Shown: positions 19,414 through 28,890 of the stretch, in pieces
How positions within the stretch are numbered: the stretch's first letter is position 1
Layout of the letters: the number at the start of each line of letters is the position of its first letter
Assembly: GCF_004798665.1 (NCBI RefSeq)
Contig: NZ_CP039292.1
Span: 3,038,001 to 3,102,000 of the forward strand
Direction of reading: 5' to 3'
DNA: 64,000 bases
DNA from: Actinomyces procaprae
Lineage (GTDB): Bacteria; Actinomycetota; Actinomycetes; Actinomycetales; Actinomycetaceae
Notes under the pieces: model-generated
The model's input: the letters and a program-made list of their open reading frames with translations, nothing else
Databases searched by the model: none
What the model was told of the DNA's origin: nothing
Position numbers and translations under genes: made by a program

Positions 19414-19901
19414 TCTTCTTCCAATCCGGTAGAGGTGGTGGTGTCGGTTGAGTTCGGGTCGAGCAGTGCGCGGAGCGCCGCGGGAGTGGGTGCACGGTCC
19501 AACTCGGTGCGAGCGACAGGGTCGGACAGGGCGCGGGCGAGGGCGGCCATGACGTCCAGGTGCTCCCGCTCGTCCTTGGCTGCCAGCCCGATGATGTGGC
19601 GCACCGGATCGTTCGGGCTGCCGAAGTCGACGGGGTGTGTCAGCCGCACCCAGCTCATGCCGGTGTGCAGCACCGCCGGGGAGGGCCGCGAGTGCGCCAG
19701 GGCGAGACCGGGGGCGATGACGATGTAGGGGCCGTGCTCCTCTACGGCCGCGATCATCTCCTCGGTGTATTCGGGTGTCGCCGCCCCGGAAGCGGTAAGT
19801 CCCTCCCCTGCCAGCCGAAGCGCATCACGCCAGTCGGTCGCGTCGACGTCGAGTCGGAAGGACGTATCCGGTAAAGCGGTGGACAGAGTGAGAACAGCCA
19901 T
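19410..19901 (-). CDS. ulaC: PTS EIIA component (fructose/mannitol/ascorbate EIIA-2 domain)
   Basis: 163 residues. The EIIA type-2 active site is His70 in APGLALAHSRP; it takes phosphate from HPr. The C-terminal third is helical, and a Thr/Ser/Glu-rich tail overlaps the EIIB start. First of three PTS genes; an inverted repeat that could be an operator lies about 85 bp upstream, inside the 3' end of the ROK gene. Confidence 0.9.
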   Translation of the reverse strand: MAVLTLSTALPDTSFRLDVDATDWRDALRLAGEGLTASGAATPEYTEEMIAAVEEHGPYIVIAPGLALAHSRPSPAVLHTGMSWVRLTHPVDFGSPNDPVRHIIGLAAKDEREHLDVMAALARALSDPVARTELDRAPTPAALRALLDPNSTDTTTSTGLEEE

Positions 19902-19967
19902 CGTTGCCTCTTCTCGTCATGTGTGCCGGTGGGTTCCGGTGGACACGACGATACCGGCCACAACCCG

Positions 19968-21179
19968 TTATGTAAAGAGCTTTACAAAACTGTCCTGGTC
20001 TGGGCGCCGTGAGGTCACTCGGGTCAGCAGCATGTCCAGATGCGCGGGGGCCGTCAGCAGATCCTGAGCCAACAGCGCCGCCCCGACCACGCCGGCGTCG
20101 GCCCCCAGCTGCGCCGACGCGACGACGAGCGGCCGAGTCGCCTCCTGGGGCCCGACGGCTTCCAAGGCGGCGCGCAACGGGTCCAGGAACACCGCTCCGC
20201 CGTCGGCGAGGGCGCCGGCGACCACCACCGCGGAGGGATTGAGAACCGCAATGACCGGCGCGAGCGCACGGCCCACGAGTCGCGCCGAAAGCTCGAGCAG
20301 CTCGATACTCAGCGAATCCCCGCGCAGCGCCAGGTCGGCCAGTTCCTCACTACTGCCGACCGTCCAGCCGGCCTCGCTCAGGCGCTCCCGCAGGGCCCAG
20401 CCGCCGGCGACCGATTCCAAGCACCCGAATCGCCCGCAGCGGCACTGCCGCCCCTCCGAAATCCGCATGTGCCCGATCTCTCCGGCCGCCCCAGTGGCGC
20501 CCGTGCGCACGACGCCATTGATCACGGCAGCCGCGGCGATTCCCTCACCCGCCTTAACCAGGATGATGCCGTCGGGGTTGGACCAGTGCATCCGGTACTC
20601 GCCGAGTGCGGTCACCTGCACGTCACTGCCCACGGCCACCGGGACGCCGTCGAAATCCTCTTTCAACTCCGCGGCAAGATCGACCCCGTGCCATCCAGGC
20701 ATGAGCGCCGGGTGGACCAGGCGCCGTGAGACGGGATCGACCGGACCGGGAACACAGACTCCCACACCGAGGACGCTGTCGGCGGCGCCGATCTCCTTGA
20801 GCATTGCCTTCAAACGACGGCGGACCCAGGGGAGCACCGTGCCAGAACCGCCAGAGAGGTCCAGTAGCCGGTCATCACGTACCAGGATCGTCCCGGCGAA
20901 GTCCGTCACCGCCAGGTTGGTGCGTGAGCTGCCGATGTCGACGGCCAGCAGCACGCCGCAGCCGGGGCGAATTCGGAATACCGTGCGCGGCCTGCCACCG
21001 GTCGAGGCGTCCTGCCCGGCCTCGTCCACCAGCCCCGAGCGCAGCAGCACGTCAAGCCGCTTGCCCAACGTGACTCGTGAAAGCTGCATACGATCCTGAA
21101 GCTCGGACCGAGTGGTCGCCTCTCCGCGCCGGATCAGCCCGAGGAGTTCACTGGCCTCAGCCTCTCGCACGTTCCCCAT
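19968..21179 (-). CDS. ROK-family transcriptional regulator
   Basis: 403 residues. An N-terminal winged-helix region (about 10-60, TTRSELQDRMQLSRVTLGKR) precedes a ROK sugar-kinase-like domain with the nucleotide-binding AVDIGSSRTN segment and the zinc motif GRQCRCGRFGCLE (Cys x3 plus the preceding GEIGHM His). The GHM...CxCGxxGCLE layout is typical of NagC/XylR/Mlc-type regulators. It lies upstream of and in line with the PTS genes, which it probably represses. Its last codons contain the palindrome GTAAAGAGCTTTAC. Confidence 0.88.
   Translation of the reverse strand: MGNVREAEASELLGLIRRGEATTRSELQDRMQLSRVTLGKRLDVLLRSGLVDEAGQDASTGGRPRTVFRIRPGCGVLLAVDIGSSRTNLAVTDFAGTILVRDDRLLDLSGGSGTVLPWVRRRLKAMLKEIGAADSVLGVGVCVPGPVDPVSRRLVHPALMPGWHGVDLAAELKEDFDGVPVAVGSDVQVTALGEYRMHWSNPDGIILVKAGEGIAAAAVINGVVRTGATGAAGEIGHMRISEGRQCRCGRFGCLESVAGGWALRERLSEAGWTVGSSEELADLALRGDSLSIELLELSARLVGRALAPVIAVLNPSAVVVAGALADGGAVFLDPLRAALEAVGPQEATRPLVVASAQLGADAGVVGAALLAQDLLTAPAHLDMLLTRVTSRRPDQDSFVKLFT
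19971..19984. promoter_or_regulatory. Candidate operator for the PTS genes
   Basis: GTAAAG-AG-CTTTAC: perfect 6-bp arms around a 2-bp centre, in the only AT-rich patch between the ROK regulator and the EIIA start. ROK repressors bind AT-rich palindromes near their target promoters, so this is a reasonable operator. It overlaps the last codons of the ROK gene. Confidence 0.45.
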
Positions 21180-21374
21180 GACGCCGCCTCATGTTTGCCC
21201 CTCACGGCGATAGTACCCAATTCGCCGCTTTCGACGGCAGCCCCCGGGACAGAGATCGCACGTTCGAATCGCATGCTCGCTTGCCCCGATCCGCCCACTC
21301 CGATCTGCATTTGCGTCTGCCGACAACCCCGTCGTTTCCGCCTGCACCCGCCCGGCAGGATAGCCTTGGGATCC

Positions 21375-22037
21375 GTGAGCACCCGCGTCATCCTGCTTAC
21401 CGGACCGTCCGGCTCCGGCAAGACATCCTTGTTGCGGCGCTGCGGCGCGCACCGCCTCAAACTGGACGACTTCTACCGTGACGGCGATGAGCCGGGCATG
21501 CCGCTACTGGACGGCGGCGTCTCCGGCGCCGAGGGCGTCACCCGGGCCGAGGCCCAGAGCGCCATCGACTGGGACAACCCGGCCTCCTGGGATGCCGACC
21601 GCGCCATGGCAGCGATCCTCGACCTGTGCGCCACGGGCTCGACGACGGTGCCCGTGTACTCCATCCCGGACAACGCTACCGTCGACTACACCACCCTCGA
21701 CGTGGACGCCCTGCCGGTATACGTCGCGGAGGGCGTGTTCGCCGCGGAGCTCGTTGACCGTTGCCGGAAGGCCGGCGTGCTCGCCGACGCGCTCGTGCTG
21801 CGGCGCCCGCGCCTGCAGACCTGGTGGTTCCGACTGCGCCGGGACCTGGCCGAGCATCGCAAGCCCATTCATGTGCTGCTGCGCCGGGGGATACGGCTGG
21901 CGCGGGAGGAGCCCGCCAGAATCGCCGAGTGGGTGGCGAAGGGCTGCCGCCCGGTGGACCGCGCCGAGTGCGAGGCCGTGATCACCGAGCACCTCCGCGC
22001 CGACGTCCAGCAGTCGCGGGCCGACGACGCCGCCTGA
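21375..22037 (+). CDS. Uridine kinase-like P-loop protein
   Basis: 220 residues from GTG 21375. The Walker A loop is at residues 10-17 (GPSGSGKT); a substrate/phosphoryl region LKLDDFYRDGDEPG follows. The layout fits the uridine kinase/phosphoribulokinase-like family, which phosphorylates uridine or cytidine with ATP. The open frame extends 60 codons upstream with no conserved sequence; the P-loop position decides the start. It is followed 5 bp later by the pentapeptide-repeat-like gene. Confidence 0.8.
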   Translation: MSTRVILLTGPSGSGKTSLLRRCGAHRLKLDDFYRDGDEPGMPLLDGGVSGAEGVTRAEAQSAIDWDNPASWDADRAMAAILDLCATGSTTVPVYSIPDNATVDYTTLDVDALPVYVAEGVFAAELVDRCRKAGVLADALVLRRPRLQTWWFRLRRDLAEHRKPIHVLLRRGIRLAREEPARIAEWVAKGCRPVDRAECEAVITEHLRADVQQSRADDAA

Positions 22038-22042
22038 GCCTC

Positions 22043-22702
22043 ATGCCCGACGCGCATCTCCCCCGGCCGCCCCGCGCGAAACCGGCCCGGCCGCGGGACC
22101 TCGAGCCGACCGACGCCGTCGTCCTGCGTGCAGGCGGGTACGCCGACCTGGCCCGGATCAGCGGCGTCGACATCTCCGGGGTGGATCTGCGCGGGTTGGA
22201 GCTGGTTGAGTGCGTCTTGGAGGATGTGCGGGCGGATCGTGCCCATCTTGAGGAGTTCCGCCTGGCGGAGTCGCGCGTGGACAGGCTGACGGCCGCCGAG
22301 CTGCACGCACAGCGGTCGGTGTGGAGAGAGGTCTCCTGGGAGGCCTCACGAGTCGGGGCCTGCGAATGCCATGATGCGCAGTGGCGCAGCGTGCTGGTTG
22401 AGGACTGCCGCATCGGCTTCCTGGGGCTGGGGCGGGCCAATCTGCTCGATGTGCGCCTACGCGGTTGCATGGTGGACACGCTCGACCTGACCGCCGCCAC
22501 ACTCAACCGAGTGGCTTTTGACGACTGCCGCGTCGGCGAGTTGCGGATACGGGAGAGCCGGCTCAAGGACGTCGATCTTCGGGGACTCACGCTCAACCAA
22601 GTCGACGACGCCGCCGGGCTGCGCGGGGCCTGGGTGGGCGCCGACCAACTCGCGGAGCTCGCGCCCGCACTCGCCGCATATGCGGGCCTGAGAATCGTCT
22701 AG
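22043..22702 (+). CDS. Pentapeptide-repeat-like protein
   Basis: 219 residues. The body consists of near-regular blocks of the A(D/N)LxxxxL type (for example GVDLRGLELVECVLEDV, DVDLRGLTL), expected to fold as a right-handed beta helix. No catalytic motif is seen and function cannot be assigned; related proteins can mimic DNA or act as scaffolds. The N-terminal 30 residues are Pro/Arg-rich. Only 5 bp separates it from the uridine-kinase-like gene, so they form a likely operon. Confidence 0.75.
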   Translation: MPDAHLPRPPRAKPARPRDLEPTDAVVLRAGGYADLARISGVDISGVDLRGLELVECVLEDVRADRAHLEEFRLAESRVDRLTAAELHAQRSVWREVSWEASRVGACECHDAQWRSVLVEDCRIGFLGLGRANLLDVRLRGCMVDTLDLTAATLNRVAFDDCRVGELRIRESRLKDVDLRGLTLNQVDDAAGLRGAWVGADQLAELAPALAAYAGLRIV

Positions 22703-22946
22703 CGCCCGGCTCTCGCGCCTTTCTAGCTCTCCCCTCACTCCTCCGCCTCGCTGAGACCGGCGCCGGTGAGGACGTCGGCCAGCGGGAGTACGTCCCGGGT
22801 CTTCACCGACCGCACCGCCCCAGGTTTTCCACAGGGGGCTACAAGTGAGTGGCGCCGCGAGTGCAGATGTCGGTACGGTTGCGGGCGTCGGTGACAAACC
22901 GGCATCCCAGCTAGTCCCATCCGGGTCCTCACCGAGGAGGCTCCCC

Positions 22947-23597
22947 ATGCCCGCGTCCACTCCAGCAGCACCTGAACGCCGCCTGTCAGCAGCGGCGACC
23001 TGTCTGGCAGCCCTTGCCCTGGCGGCAGGCTGTGCTACCACCAGCAACACGACCACAGTGCCTTCGGCACCACTATCAGCAACCTCAGCACCTACCGCGA
23101 CGGCCACGCCAACGCCCACGCTCCCGCCCGAGCAGGCCGAGGCCAGGGCCACCGCCCTGGCCATGGAACCGCCCCAGCCCTCCGCCCCGGAGTTCACCCC
23201 CGACGGCGCAGCCGAGGCAGTCGCGTACTTCCTGGAGCTCTACCCCTACGTCTATGCGACAGGGAACCTGGACGCCTGGAAGAGCATGAGCGGGGACGAC
23301 TGCATTTTCTGCAACAGTGTCATCAACAACGCCACCGAACTACACGATTCTGGCGGCTGGGCCGATCCCTGGGAGCAGGAGATCATGCCGCTGGAGTGGT
23401 GGACCGACCAGGAGGACCTCAACCGCTACGTCGTGCGCAGTCAAATCCATTCGCCTGAACGTGATCAGTATTCCGGAGCTAACGAACCGCCACTTCATAT
23501 CGATGAGGCATATGACGTCGTACGGGTTCAGCTTTACTGGGAGGGAAATGACTGGATCATAGAAGCACTGGAAGTGGAAGACGGAGATGATTCATGA
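22947..23597 (+). CDS. Putative lipoprotein, DUF6318-like
   Basis: 216 residues. GAGGAGG precedes ATG 22947. A signal sequence with lipobox ALAAGC (lipidated Cys29) leads into a Thr/Pro/Ala-rich linker and a compact domain with AYFLELYPYVYATGNLD and CIFC. That pattern resembles actinobacterial DUF6318 lipoproteins from memory; I cannot verify it. The stop overlaps a second small exported protein (ATGA), so the two are probably co-expressed. Confidence 0.75.
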   Translation: MPASTPAAPERRLSAAATCLAALALAAGCATTSNTTTVPSAPLSATSAPTATATPTPTLPPEQAEARATALAMEPPQPSAPEFTPDGAAEAVAYFLELYPYVYATGNLDAWKSMSGDDCIFCNSVINNATELHDSGGWADPWEQEIMPLEWWTDQEDLNRYVVRSQIHSPERDQYSGANEPPLHIDEAYDVVRVQLYWEGNDWIIEALEVEDGDDS

Positions 23598-24060
23598 TGA
23601 AAACGCAGTCATCCGCAATCCATAATACAATAGTCTGCACGCTCACGCTAGCACTGCTGAGTATCGCACCATTTCGCACGCCGACAGCCATGGTGGCCCA
23701 GGAATCAAGGCGGACGCGGCAGAGGATTCTGTGACTGTTTCTGGTGGGCGGTCGCAAGAGGTGGTGGAGTCGGTTCCGGGCGCGCCGGTCCCCCGGGGGC
23801 GGCTACCCCGGAGGCGCGCAGCAGCCAAGCACCGACGGCGTGCGCTAGAAGTACGGGCCACCCACCAGTGCCCCTACGGCACCATCTCCTCCCCCACCGG
23901 CGTACGCCCCATCTGGCTAAAGTGCCTGGACGCCCCCGCCGACACCACCGGAGGCACCACCACCCCCATCACCGGAACCAACACCACCACCAACACCACC
24001 ACCCCCTACGACCTCGTACGCACCCTCACCGACCAAGCCGAAACCCAACAAGGACACTGA
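23594..24060 (+). pseudogene. Small exported protein, split by a frameshift
   Basis: ATG 23594 (overlapping the preceding stop) starts a signal-peptide-like run, Met-Met-Lys followed by TLTLALLSIAP, which ends after 46 codons. Another frame then carries the mature part: GIKADAAEDSVTVSGG, a Cys pair in CPYG and KCLD, and a Thr/Asn-rich tail ending at 24060. Adding one base in the GGCCC run near 23698 would join them. Either a decayed gene or a sequence error. AT content drops the GC level between 23430 and 23720, unlike its neighbours. Confidence 0.6.
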
Positions 24061-24161
24061 CACCACCACCCACACACCCGCAAGTGCCTCGGCCGTCCCT
24101 CTGGAGGCGCCAGACAGACGGCAGAGGCACAAATCATGCACGCTATTTCGGCTCTTCCGGT

Positions 24162-24940
24162 TTAAGGGTGTAGTAGCTGGTTGCGGAAGCCTCCGGCGTG
24201 GATGAGGCTGCGTACGGTGTAGTTGGTGAGGTTTCTGAATCCGAGGGCGATGCCGCGTAGGTGTTCCAGGCGGCCGTTGGTGTTCTCGGTGGGGCCGTTT
24301 GAGGTGCCGGGGTGGTCGAAGTAGGCGATAATGTCGTCGCGCCGCTGGGCCAGGGTCTTGCCCAGCGACTTCAGCTCTCCGAGGGCGTCAGGCACGCCGG
24401 TGGTGAGCGAGTCGATGACCTTGCTCATCAGCTGCTTGCCTTCGGCGGAGGTCTTGGCGCGGTAGGCGGCCACAATCTTCTGATAGACCGCCCAGGCGGT
24501 CTCTACCGGCGTGTTCTGGGGGTCGGCAAACAGTTGTTCGAGCCGGTCCCAGCCGCTGTCGGTTACCAGGCCCGCCCCGGTGCGCAGCAGCCTGCGGGCC
24601 TTGTACAAGGGGTCATCCTTACGGCCCCTACGGCCGGTGGTCTCGCGCTGGGCGCGGCGCCGACAGTCGTCTAGCTTGTCCCCGGCTAAGGCGACCACGT
24701 GGAAGGGGTCCATGACCTCGGTCGCCTGGGGCAGGGCCTCGGTGGCGGCGGTCTTAAACCCTGTGAACCCATCCATGGCCACCACCTCGATCCGGCTGCG
24801 CCAAGCCTCGGACTGGTTGTCGAGCCACTGCTTGAAGACCTGCTTGGAACGGCCTTCGACCATGTCCAGCAGCCGGGAGGGGCCCGTCCGGTCGCGTACC
24901 GGAGTCAAGTCAATGATGACGGTGACGTACTTGTCGCCCC
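24162..24940 (-). pseudogene. ISL3-type transposase, C-terminal part
   Basis: The catalytic and C-terminal two thirds of an ISL3-family DDE transposase: AMDGFTGFKTAA with the second Asp, DPFHVVALAGDKLDDCRR, and the C-terminal PTENTNGRLEHLRGIALGFRN block. The remainder of the gene lies at 26114-26649 beyond the inserted IS30-type element. Otherwise in frame to its stop at 24162. Confidence 0.88.
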
Positions 24941-26113
24941 CCCGTTGTCTATGAAGAAGTGCAACACCGTGCCTACTAGCCTGGGTTCTGTGAGGAATCC
25001 GTTGGCTTTGGAGAGGAACGGTGCTGCACCGTGTGTAGAGGATACCGGCACTTGAGCGGTGAGGAGCGTGATGTGATTCAGGCGATGCTCCCCACTCATT
25101 CGCTGCGGCAGATCGCCACCGCGCTGGGCCGCAGCCCGGCGACTATCAGTCGGGAGGTGGCCCGCAACTCCTGGCGGCCCTCCCACCTGGCCGAGGCCTA
25201 CAGGCCCTACCGGCCCGCCAGGTTGAAGACCGACTGGTGGACCGGGCGGGCATATGTGGCCTCCCGCGCCGAGGCGGCTGCGCGCTCACGCCACCACGGC
25301 CGGCGTGCACGCATGAGTCATGACCCCCTGGTCGCCTATGTAACCGAGCGGCTGCGCCGGGGGTGGAGCCCGCTGGTGATCAGCGGCCGCCTGAGGCTGG
25401 ACCACCCCGATGATGAGCGGATGCGGGCCTGCCCGGAGACCATCTACGCCTGGATCTACGTCACCCAGGATCGGGCCGCCGGCCTGTCCGGCTACCTGGC
25501 CAGGGCTCACCGGCGCCGCCGCCACACCGGCGGGCGCAGGACGGTTGGCTCCCCGATCCGTCTGCGCGTGGGTGTCAGCCACCGGCCCAAGCAGCGGATG
25601 AGCGCTCCCAGGCGGGTCACTGGGAGGCCGACTCGTGATCTGCAAGCATGGGGTCATCCACACCCTGGTGGACCGGGCCACCCGGTTCATGCTCACCGCC
25701 CTGCTGCCGGACAAGACCGCCGCCGCCACTTCCGCCGCCCAGACCCGCCTGCTCGATGGCCTGCCCACCCATATGCGCAGGACGATCACCTACGACAATG
25801 GTAGTGAATTCGCTGCCCACCACACCCTGGTGGAATCCCACGGGGTACTGACCTATTTCGCCGACCCCTACAGCTCCTGGCAGCGGGGCACCAACGAGAA
25901 CCGCAACGGCGTGCTTCGCCGCTACCTGCCCAAAGGCACCGACATCACCCACCTGGACCCAACGGAACTAGCCGACATAACCACCGAGATCAACAACCGC
26001 CCCCTACGGGTCCTGGGCTACCACACACCAGCCGAAGCCCACCAACAAGCCCTGACCCAACATACAATCAAAACCACCAACCCCAGGCGTTGCACTTCAA
26101 CCTAGACAACGGG
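24941..26113. mobile_element. IS30-type insertion sequence nested in the ISL3-type element
   Basis: 1173 bp with imperfect ~25-bp terminal inverted repeats: CCCGTTGTCTATGAAGAAGT at the left and CCCGTTGTCTAGGTTGAAGT read inward from the right. It interrupts the ISL3 transposase codons for HTRRG|DKYV. The flanks CCCC/CCCC fit a short target duplication, though the run of C makes the exact edge ambiguous. Confidence 0.88.
25031..26105 (+). pseudogene. IS30-family transposase with two frameshifts
   Basis: N-terminal helix-turn-helix region (EERDVIQAMLPTHSLRQIA, LGRSPATISREVARN) and a C-terminal catalytic part (IHTLVDRATRF, TYDNGSEFAAH, GTNENRNGVLRRYLP) are both intact. Between them the frame is lost twice: after residues SHRPKQR and again at AGHWEADS, near 25600 and 25635. 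Adding one G at each spot restores a ~358-residue protein. The first catalytic Asp (HWEAD) falls in the out-of-frame stretch, so no active enzyme can be made as written. Confidence 0.85.
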
Positions 26114-26649
26114 CCCCTGCGGGTGTGCCGCCAGATATGCTCATCCACCCCGATGACCTCCACACCCTCCAGACGGCTGGGGTCCTTCAGGAGGGTGTTC
26201 TTAGCCCGATCAAGGACGGCGTCGCCCTCGGTGTCCCAGGACACCCCCAGCGCTGCCGCTACACGGGCAACGCTCATGAACTCCACTCCGATGGCCCGGA
26301 TCGCCCAGTCCACGGCCGCCAGAGTCAGGGCAGCCCGCTTGGCCGCGGCACGAGAGGCATCCTGCCTCCACACGCGTTCGCATCCCTGGCAGCGCCACCG
26401 CCGCAACCGCACCAGCAGGTGGGTTGGCCGCCAGCCCACAGGTACGTGCGCCAGCCGCCTGGTCACGGTCCCCACCGCCACACCCTGGGCCCCACACCGT
26501 CTACAGAACGCATCCTCCTCCAAGGCTCGCAGGCGGCACTCCACCAGCGCCCGCTCCTGCTCCAGGCACATGCCGGTGGCGGTAAGCCCCAGGGCATCCA
26601 GGCCCAGGAAACTAGCAAGATCAGGGGCAGCAAAGGTAGTCTCGGCCAT
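26114..26649 (-). pseudogene. ISL3-type transposase, N-terminal part
   Basis: Starts at ATG 26649 with a zinc-finger-like region typical of ISL3 transposases (CRRCGAQG, CQGCERVWRQD) and a helix-turn-helix, and runs to IGVDEHIWRHTRRG, the first catalytic Asp block. The IS30-type insertion cuts it there. Joined to 24162-24940 it would give a full transposase of about 430 residues. Confidence 0.85.
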
Positions 26650-26837
26650 GTCGAGGTCTCCATGATCGGTAGTGTTTAGAAGCCCACCAATCATCGGGGA
26701 CCTCGACCCACACCCACCATCCCGACACGCGCACCCGCGACCACCCCACCACCACACCCTCAAACCGGAAGAGCCGCTATTTCACAACCGGGCGCACACA
26801 ATCCTCTCCTCGAAGATCGCGTGAAGAAACCGCAGGA

Positions 26838-27140
26838 CTACTCAGACCACACCACAGTGACCGTGTAATCGCCCTGACCGGCACCTGTCAGCATGCTCTC
26901 AACGTGAGACGTGAGGAGCTCTTCAGCGCGATTCTTCGCCTTGTCCAACAGCCCTCCGTCGATCGCGATTTGCTTAACAGTGCTCTCCTCATCGGCGAGA
27001 AATGTGGTGACATCATCAACACCCAACCGGTTGACCAGGCTGAAAGTCTGGTCGTACGTATTGACAGTAGCGGGGTCAATCGATGATGACAGCACCTCAA
27101 CAGCAGGCGCATTCAGCGTCACGGACTTGCCCTCATTGTC
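26838..27140 (-). pseudogene. DUF4230-like protein, C-terminal part (cut by IS)
   Basis: About 98 codons: KSVTLNAPAVEVLSSSIDP, then a Gln/Thr/Asp-rich helical segment with EELLTSHVESML and a final YTVTVVW strand. This is the second half of a DUF4230-type protein; its first half is at 28491-28708. Both halves rejoin in frame if the 1350-bp element and one copy of the 8-bp duplication are removed. Confidence 0.8.
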
Positions 27141-28490
27141 GAGTTATCGGCGCGAATGTGTGTGTAGGATCGGGGGTTTTCGTTGAAGTAGTGGGGGAAA
27201 GTCGGAGTTAATTGGGGGTGGGGCATGATTCAGCATGCCTCGCACTAACAGGCCGCGTTGTGTGGTATGCGGCTCCGGGATGATTCGTAACGGCTCCACC
27301 ACTGCTGGGCACCCGCGCTGGAGGTGCAAGGACTGCGGGGCCTCGACCACCAGACGCCGGCGCGACCAGGCGCCAGCCCAGGACGACCCCACGCCCGGGC
27401 AGGTAGAAGACTTCACCATGTTCCTGGCATGGGCGGCCGGCAGTCGCTCCCAGGCCGAGGCCGCCGGCGGTAGTGACAGGGCGTTTCGCCGCCGGACCGC
27501 CTGGTGCTGGGACATCCCAGTTCCCAAGCCGCCGGTTACTGGCGAGATGCACTCCCAGGTGTTCGTCGACGGGGTGTGGCTGGCCCACAAGTGGGTGCTG
27601 CTGGTAGCCCGCAGCCCCACGCACGTGATCGGCTGGCAGTGGGCCGCGTCCGAGAACTCCGCCGCCTACGCCGCGCTGCTGGCCCCATCGCCCCGCCCGA
27701 CCTGGTCGCCACCGACGGGGCCGGCGGCGCCTTGAAGGCAATCGCCGCCACCTGGCCGGCACCCCCGTCCAGCGGTGCTGATCCACGTACACCGCGACAC
27801 CGTCCGAGACCTGACCCTGCACCCCAAGACCACCCCCGGCAAGGCCCTACTACGCCACTCCAGAGCCCTCCTGAGGGTTTCCACCACCGAGCAGGCATCG
27901 AAGTGGCTGGTGACTCTGAACGACTACGGCACCCAGTACCGGTCCTGGCTGAACCAGCGCACTACCGCCGAGCAGGACCCCCAGACCGCCGCCCGCACGG
28001 GCCGCAAGTGGTGGTACGCCCACCCCCGGGTGCGCCGCGCCTGGCGGCGCCTGGAACGCCTAGCCAAGCAAGGCCAGTTGTTCGCCTACCTCACCACCCC
28101 GGACGGCAAGCCCCGCCCCACCCCCGCCGAGCGCACCACCAACCCCGTAGAAGCCGTCAATGCTCAGGTCCGCGACCGGCTGCGCCACCACCGCGGCGCC
28201 ACCCCCGACCACCAGGCCGCCATCGCCGAGTGGACCCTACACACCTACACCCAGGCACCGGCCACGCCCGCGGTGATCCTGGCCGACTGGAACGCCCAAG
28301 GCCGCCCCAAGCGCACCCGCACACCCAAACCCAAAACAAACAAGCCCGCCAGCACCAATCAGCACCCCGCCGGATGGGGCACCACACCCACCCCCGAAGA
28401 AGGCCTCTGGGCCCGCAAAGGCTGGGCCGGACGAACCAGCTAGAACACCCCGACACGCCCGAACCACACACACATTCACGCCGATAACCC
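27141..28490. mobile_element. IS1249-type (IS256 group) insertion sequence
   Basis: 1350 bp with terminal inverted repeats GAGTTATCGGCGCGAATGTG (left) and GGGTTATCGGCGTGAATGTG (right, minus strand) and an exact 8-bp target duplication TCATTGTC (27133-27140, 28491-28498). It disrupts a DUF4230-like gene. Confidence 0.9.
27235..28443 (+). pseudogene. IS1249-type transposase with three frameshifts
   Basis: Begins with the IS1249-type zinc ribbon (CVVCGSGM and WRCKDCGAST) and a catalytic region (VFVDGVWLAH). The frame breaks at about 27685 (ALLAP), 27757 (ATWP) and 27778 (QRC), then continues as HVHRDTVRDL with the C-terminal block ERTTNPVEAVNAQVRDRLRHH. Adding back one C at each break gives about 403 residues, the usual length. 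Three separate single-base losses in one element are unusual. Confidence 0.85.
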
Positions 28491-28708
28491 TCATTGTCCA
28501 CGTCGATCGTTATTGTTGAAATATCGGCGATTCCGGCCTTCACTTCGCCAGCATAGGTTATCAAGAAGGAGCCATCAGTCATAGGGACCTCCCAGGCTAG
28601 GATTTTATTGCCTTCCTTGGAGTACTTGCCGACATTAGTATAATTGTACTCCTCGGTAGCCAGCTCGGCGATATCATCGAACGATGCGGCGATCGTCGTC
28701 GAGTCCAC
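28491..28708 (-). pseudogene. DUF4230-like protein, N-terminal part (cut by IS)
   Basis: GTG 28708 has AGGAGG seven bases upstream and starts DSTTIAASFDDIAELATEEY, followed by YTNVGKYSKEGNKILAWE and a strand-rich ITYAGEVKAGI segment, typical of DUF4230 proteins. The frame runs into the IS end after VDNEG. Together with 26838-27140 the undisturbed protein would have about 175 residues and no membrane anchor. Confidence 0.75.
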
Positions 28709-28890
28709 AGCATACCTCCTGCCCCAAGTTCTCTCACCACGCCCCTGACCCACCCCGTCCCTGGCCGCTCCCCCAATGGCATCACCGCAAGCGGCGCGCC
28801 GCCAATCCGCGTTCACGCTCTCAGCCGTCCTTCCATCCCCATGCGGCGGGCGTCGCACGCCTCGGCGTGACTCGGTGCGAGACTCCCCCT

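Larger units (their letters stand above)
24150..26775. mobile_element. ISL3-type insertion sequence, itself interrupted by an IS30-type element
   Basis: Terminal inverted repeats GGCTCTTCCGGTTTAAGGGT (left) and GGCTCTTCCGGTTTGAGGGT (right, minus strand) bound the element, and an exact 8-bp target duplication GCTATTTC flanks it (24142-24149, 26776-26783), as the ISL3 family makes. Without the nested element it would be about 1.45 kb. Its minus-strand transposase is cut in two at about 24940/26114. Confidence 0.92.
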
